Shown here: one piece after another, positions 62,087-64,000 of the stretch
Numbering within the stretch: position 1 is the first letter of the stretch
How the letters are laid out: the number at the start of each line of letters is the position of its first letter
From: Pseudomonas sp. MWU15-20650
Lineage (GTDB): Bacteria > Pseudomonadota > Gammaproteobacteria > Pseudomonadales > Pseudomonadaceae
DNA length: 64,000 nt
Reading direction: 5' to 3'
Assembly (NCBI RefSeq): GCF_023242475.1
Contig: NZ_JALJFG010000001.1
Coordinates: forward strand, 248,001-312,000
The notes under the pieces: generated by a model
What the model saw: only the letters and a program-made list of their open reading frames with translations
Told to the model about the DNA's origin: nothing
The model's database searches: none
Made by a program: the position numbers and the translations under genes

Positions 62087-63010
62087 ATGTTTTTTTCCCG
62101 TAAGGCGGTTTCCAAGCGTCACCTGCTGCTGATCGCAGCAGGCTTCAGCACTGTGTTGACGGGTTGCGCCACGTCGCCTGCGTCCAAGGTCGCGTCGAGC
62201 ACCAAGGTCGAGTACTACCCGAACTGCTACGAGCCGGTGCAGCACTTGCGCGCGACTGATTCGGACATGACCAAGTCGGTCGTGACCGGTGCGGCCCTTG
62301 GCGCGGCCGGTGGTGCATTGCTCGGTGCGCTGACGGGTGACTCCGACAAGCGCGGCCGTAACGCGGCCATCGGTGCAGCAGGTGGCGCCCTGGCTGGCGG
62401 CGCGGCGGGTTACTACACCGAGCGTCAGAAGCAGATCAGCGATGACAACCAGCGCATCGCTTCTTACTCGACCGACTTCAACAAAAGTGCCTCCGACATC
62501 GATCGCAGCACGGCCTACGCCAAGGCATCGCAGCAGTGCTACCAGAGCGCGTTCACCAAGCTGGTGGCCGATCGCAAGGCCAAGACTGTCAATGACACCG
62601 AAGGCCGCAAGCGCCTGGCGGAAATCGTTGCGGGCCTGAAGGAGTCCAATGACCTGATCGTTGCGGTCAACGGTAAAGCCAGCGAAGACCTGAACAACTA
62701 CACCCAGGCGTACGAGAAAGACCTGCAACAAGTGGGTGTGCAGCGTAACGATGTGGTCACCGTGGCGACGGCTGACACCACTTCGGTAGTGGCTCCGGCA
62801 AAGGGCAAGAAAGCGGTAAAACCCGCGAAAAAGCCAGTGCTCCCAACCGTGCCGAAAGAAGCGGTGACCACCGAGAAGAGCATCCTCACTGCCCAGAACA
62901 AGCAAGCGGAAAGCAAGCAGGTCGCCAGCGCCGGTAAAGCGCAGATCGAAGGCACTTGCCGCGATCCAAACCTGGTCGACTGGGCGCCGGTACCTTGCCC
63001 TAACGTCTAA
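62087..63010 (+). CDS. tagQ: TagQ, outer-membrane lipoprotein of the T6SS pathway
   Basis: 307-residue lipoprotein. The signal has a lipobox LTGC with C27 as acylation site and Ala at +2. A glycine-zipper stretch (VVTGAALGAAGGALLGALTG, about residues 66-85) is followed by a helical region. A Lys/Pro-rich segment precedes the C-terminal GTCRDPNLVDWAPVPCPNV. TagQ tethers TagR to the outer membrane in the HSI-I pathway. I chose the ATG at 62087 because it begins the signal peptide. It ends the rightward operon and is followed by a strong terminator. Confidence 0.92.
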   Translation: MFFSRKAVSKRHLLLIAAGFSTVLTGCATSPASKVASSTKVEYYPNCYEPVQHLRATDSDMTKSVVTGAALGAAGGALLGALTGDSDKRGRNAAIGAAGGALAGGAAGYYTERQKQISDDNQRIASYSTDFNKSASDIDRSTAYAKASQQCYQSAFTKLVADRKAKTVNDTEGRKRLAEIVAGLKESNDLIVAVNGKASEDLNNYTQAYEKDLQQVGVQRNDVVTVATADTTSVVAPAKGKKAVKPAKKPVLPTVPKEAVTTEKSILTAQNKQAESKQVASAGKAQIEGTCRDPNLVDWAPVPCPNV

Positions 63011-63032
63011 GCACTTGTTGCTATAAGCGTTA

Positions 63033-63081
63033 AACGCCAACCGATCTCCGGCTAAACCGCGAGATCGGTGGCGTTCTTTTT
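63033..63081 (+). terminator. Rho-independent terminator after tagQ
   Basis: AACGCCAACCGATCTC pairs with GAGATCGGTGGCGTT with one small irregularity over a 12-base loop, followed by CTTTTT. It begins 23 bases after the tagQ stop and closes the T6SS operon. Confidence 0.93.
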
Positions 63082-63133
63082 GCAAATCGTTACACTGCTG
63101 CGGCCACTTAATAAATACACCGAGGCCGTGTGC

Positions 63134-63508
63134 ATGAAATTTCGTCTTCTTCTGTGGGTGCTGGGCCTGATGATGGGCAAAGCCAGCCGCACCAACCCCG
63201 CTTTCCAGCAGCAACTGGGTGACAAAGACCTGGCGTTCCAGCTGCAGACCCTCGACGGCAAGGTTGCCCGTCACTTCATCGTCAAAGACCAGCGCATCAC
63301 CAGTCGGTCAGGGGTACACCCATCGCCTGCCTTCGCTATCGCGTTCAAAGATGCCGCTTATGGTTTCGCCACGATGCAGGCGAAGAACAAGCAACTGGCG
63401 TTCATGACGGGGATTCAGGACAAGTCGATTCAGATCAAGGGCAACCCGGCGCTGGTGATCTGGTTCCAGGGGTTGACCAAGTATTTGAAGCCGAAGAAAA
63501 AGAAGTAA
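63134..63508 (+). CDS. Small SCP2-like protein of unknown function
   Basis: 124-residue protein. The N-terminus (MKFRLLLWVLGLMMGKASRT) may be a short membrane-interacting segment. The rest (RHFIVKDQRITSRSGVHPSP, AFAIAFKDAAYGFATMQAKN, ALVIWFQGLTKYL) follows the strand-helix pattern of SCP2 sterol-carrier-like domains, with a Lys-rich end. Such proteins are sometimes misnamed helicase in Pseudomonas annotations. The ATG at 63134 is preferred over a frame extension into the terminator. It has its own promoter interval after the tagQ terminator, so it is not part of the T6SS operon. The function is unknown. Confidence 0.75.
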   Translation: MKFRLLLWVLGLMMGKASRTNPAFQQQLGDKDLAFQLQTLDGKVARHFIVKDQRITSRSGVHPSPAFAIAFKDAAYGFATMQAKNKQLAFMTGIQDKSIQIKGNPALVIWFQGLTKYLKPKKKK

Positions 63509-63533
63509 TCGTTCAGTTAGACCGAGTTGGATT

Positions 63534-63615
63534 CATCGGGAGCAAGCCCCCTCCCACACTTGGAATGCATTCCATAGCTGGAGCTCGGTTAAATGTGGGA
63601 AGTGGCTTGCTCGCA
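63534..63615. repeat. Paired REP elements at the right edge of the island
   Basis: ATCGGGAGCAAGCCCCCTCC (then CACA) at about 63534-63557 and AAATGTGGGAAGTGGCTTGC (then TCGC) at 63591-63614 face each other in inverted orientation. The second copy is more diverged. Confidence 0.75.
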
Positions 63616-63672
63616 AAAGGGGTCAGTCCGTCATCTCACGGGCTTACCTGTCCTGAGACAGTGAGTACTTGA

Positions 63673-63897
63673 TCAGCCAACAACTGTGTCGGCATCCAGC
63701 ACCTTGCCGACCACGTCTTTAGCCTTTTCACGGCTCAACCCCAAACGCTCCAGCAACGCATCCGGAATCGTCTCATCCGGCCCGGAGTCAATCCCCCGGC
63801 TGCGCAACAAGCGCACTGCCAAACCCACCAGGTTCGGATACTCGGCGTATTGCCCGTCATAGGTCGGGTCATGCTGGAAGCGCAGGGCGCTGGACAG
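63673..63897 (-). pseudogene. Start-less 3' fragment, possibly of an HDOD-domain gene
   Basis: A 74-codon open stretch on the minus strand encodes LRFQHDPTYDGQYAEYPNLV followed by AVRLLRSRGIDSG and LLERLGLSREKAKDVVGKVL, ending in TGA at 63673. Codon use and conservation-like pattern look like a real gene. It resembles the C-terminus I remember for aminoacyl-tRNA deacylase/HDOD proteins of Pseudomonas, but this is uncertain. An in-frame TAA at 63898 and the lack of any start mean the 5' part is missing. The remaining 100 bases to the window edge do not continue the frame. Confidence 0.5.
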
Positions 63898-64000
63898 TTA
63901 GCGGGGTGCTTGGCGATTGGCTTTTACTTGGCTACTGATCTCGGGCCTTGGAACTTTTTATAAACACATACCACCTACTGGAAACTGATCAGCCCGGTGG

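Noticed and set aside
1..64000. tRNA, rRNA or complete insertion sequence
   Set aside because: No cloverleaf with TTCRANN-type T-loop context, no rRNA segments and no transposase gene were recognised on reading both strands. A dedicated tRNA or IS scan could still find something short.

Overview
The window is about 64 kb of high-GC gammaproteobacterial chromosome. It looks like Pseudomonas, probably of the P. fluorescens group. Three things point that way: a gene order I recognise from Pseudomonas genomes (aspA, purEK, pstSCAB-phoU, phoRB, ubiCA, rubredoxin/reductase, HU); the long PstC and PstA proteins typical of the genus; and many copies of the short palindrome TGTGGGAGGG, a hallmark intergenic REP of fluorescent pseudomonads. 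No database search was possible, so family names rest on recognised motifs and gene order.

Positions 1-26.8 kb are core chromosome. In order they hold: a partial alanine/glycine-cation symporter; aspartate ammonia-lyase with a divergent HypT-like LysR regulator; purE-purK behind a short hairpin-rich leader; a small GlsB/YeaQ membrane protein and a DUF3299 secreted protein; a YeaD-type mutarotase and a YciA-type thioesterase; an MFS transporter; and the phosphate module pstS, pstC-pstA, pstB, phoU. A REC/degenerate-PilZ regulator, an M23 peptidase and a CNNM/CBS membrane protein separate this module from phoB-phoR. Candidate Pho boxes stand in front of pstS, pstC and phoB. A small secreted protein, ubiA-ubiC, rubredoxin with its reductase, and HU follow.

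Positions 26.8-63.1 kb are a complete type VI secretion locus in two divergent arms. The leftward arm reads tssA, tssB, tssC, hcp, tssE, tssF, tssG, clpV, vgrG, an EagR chaperone, a polymorphic Rhs toxin with an AHH nuclease tip, and its immunity gene. After a 62-bp inverted-repeat element comes a displaced (orphan) Rhs tip carrying a NucA/NucB-type DNase, with its own putative immunity gene. The rightward arm reads tagH (FHA), tssJ, tssK, tssL, tssM, tagF, pppA, ppkA, tagT, tagS, tagR, tagQ. This is the HSI-I-like class controlled by threonine phosphorylation: TagQRST senses, PpkA phosphorylates the FHA protein, PppA reverses this and TagF restrains it. No tagJ lies between hcp and tssE.

The island is bounded by the terminator of HU on the left and, on the right, by a small SCP2-like gene, a REP pair and a start-less 3' fragment of what may be an HDOD-domain gene. 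The most interesting parts are the Rhs toxin/orphan-tip array with the inverted repeat exactly at its junction, the regulatory interval between tssA and tagH, the purE leader hairpins, and the arrangement of the Pho boxes. I saw no tRNA, rRNA, CRISPR array or complete insertion sequence.
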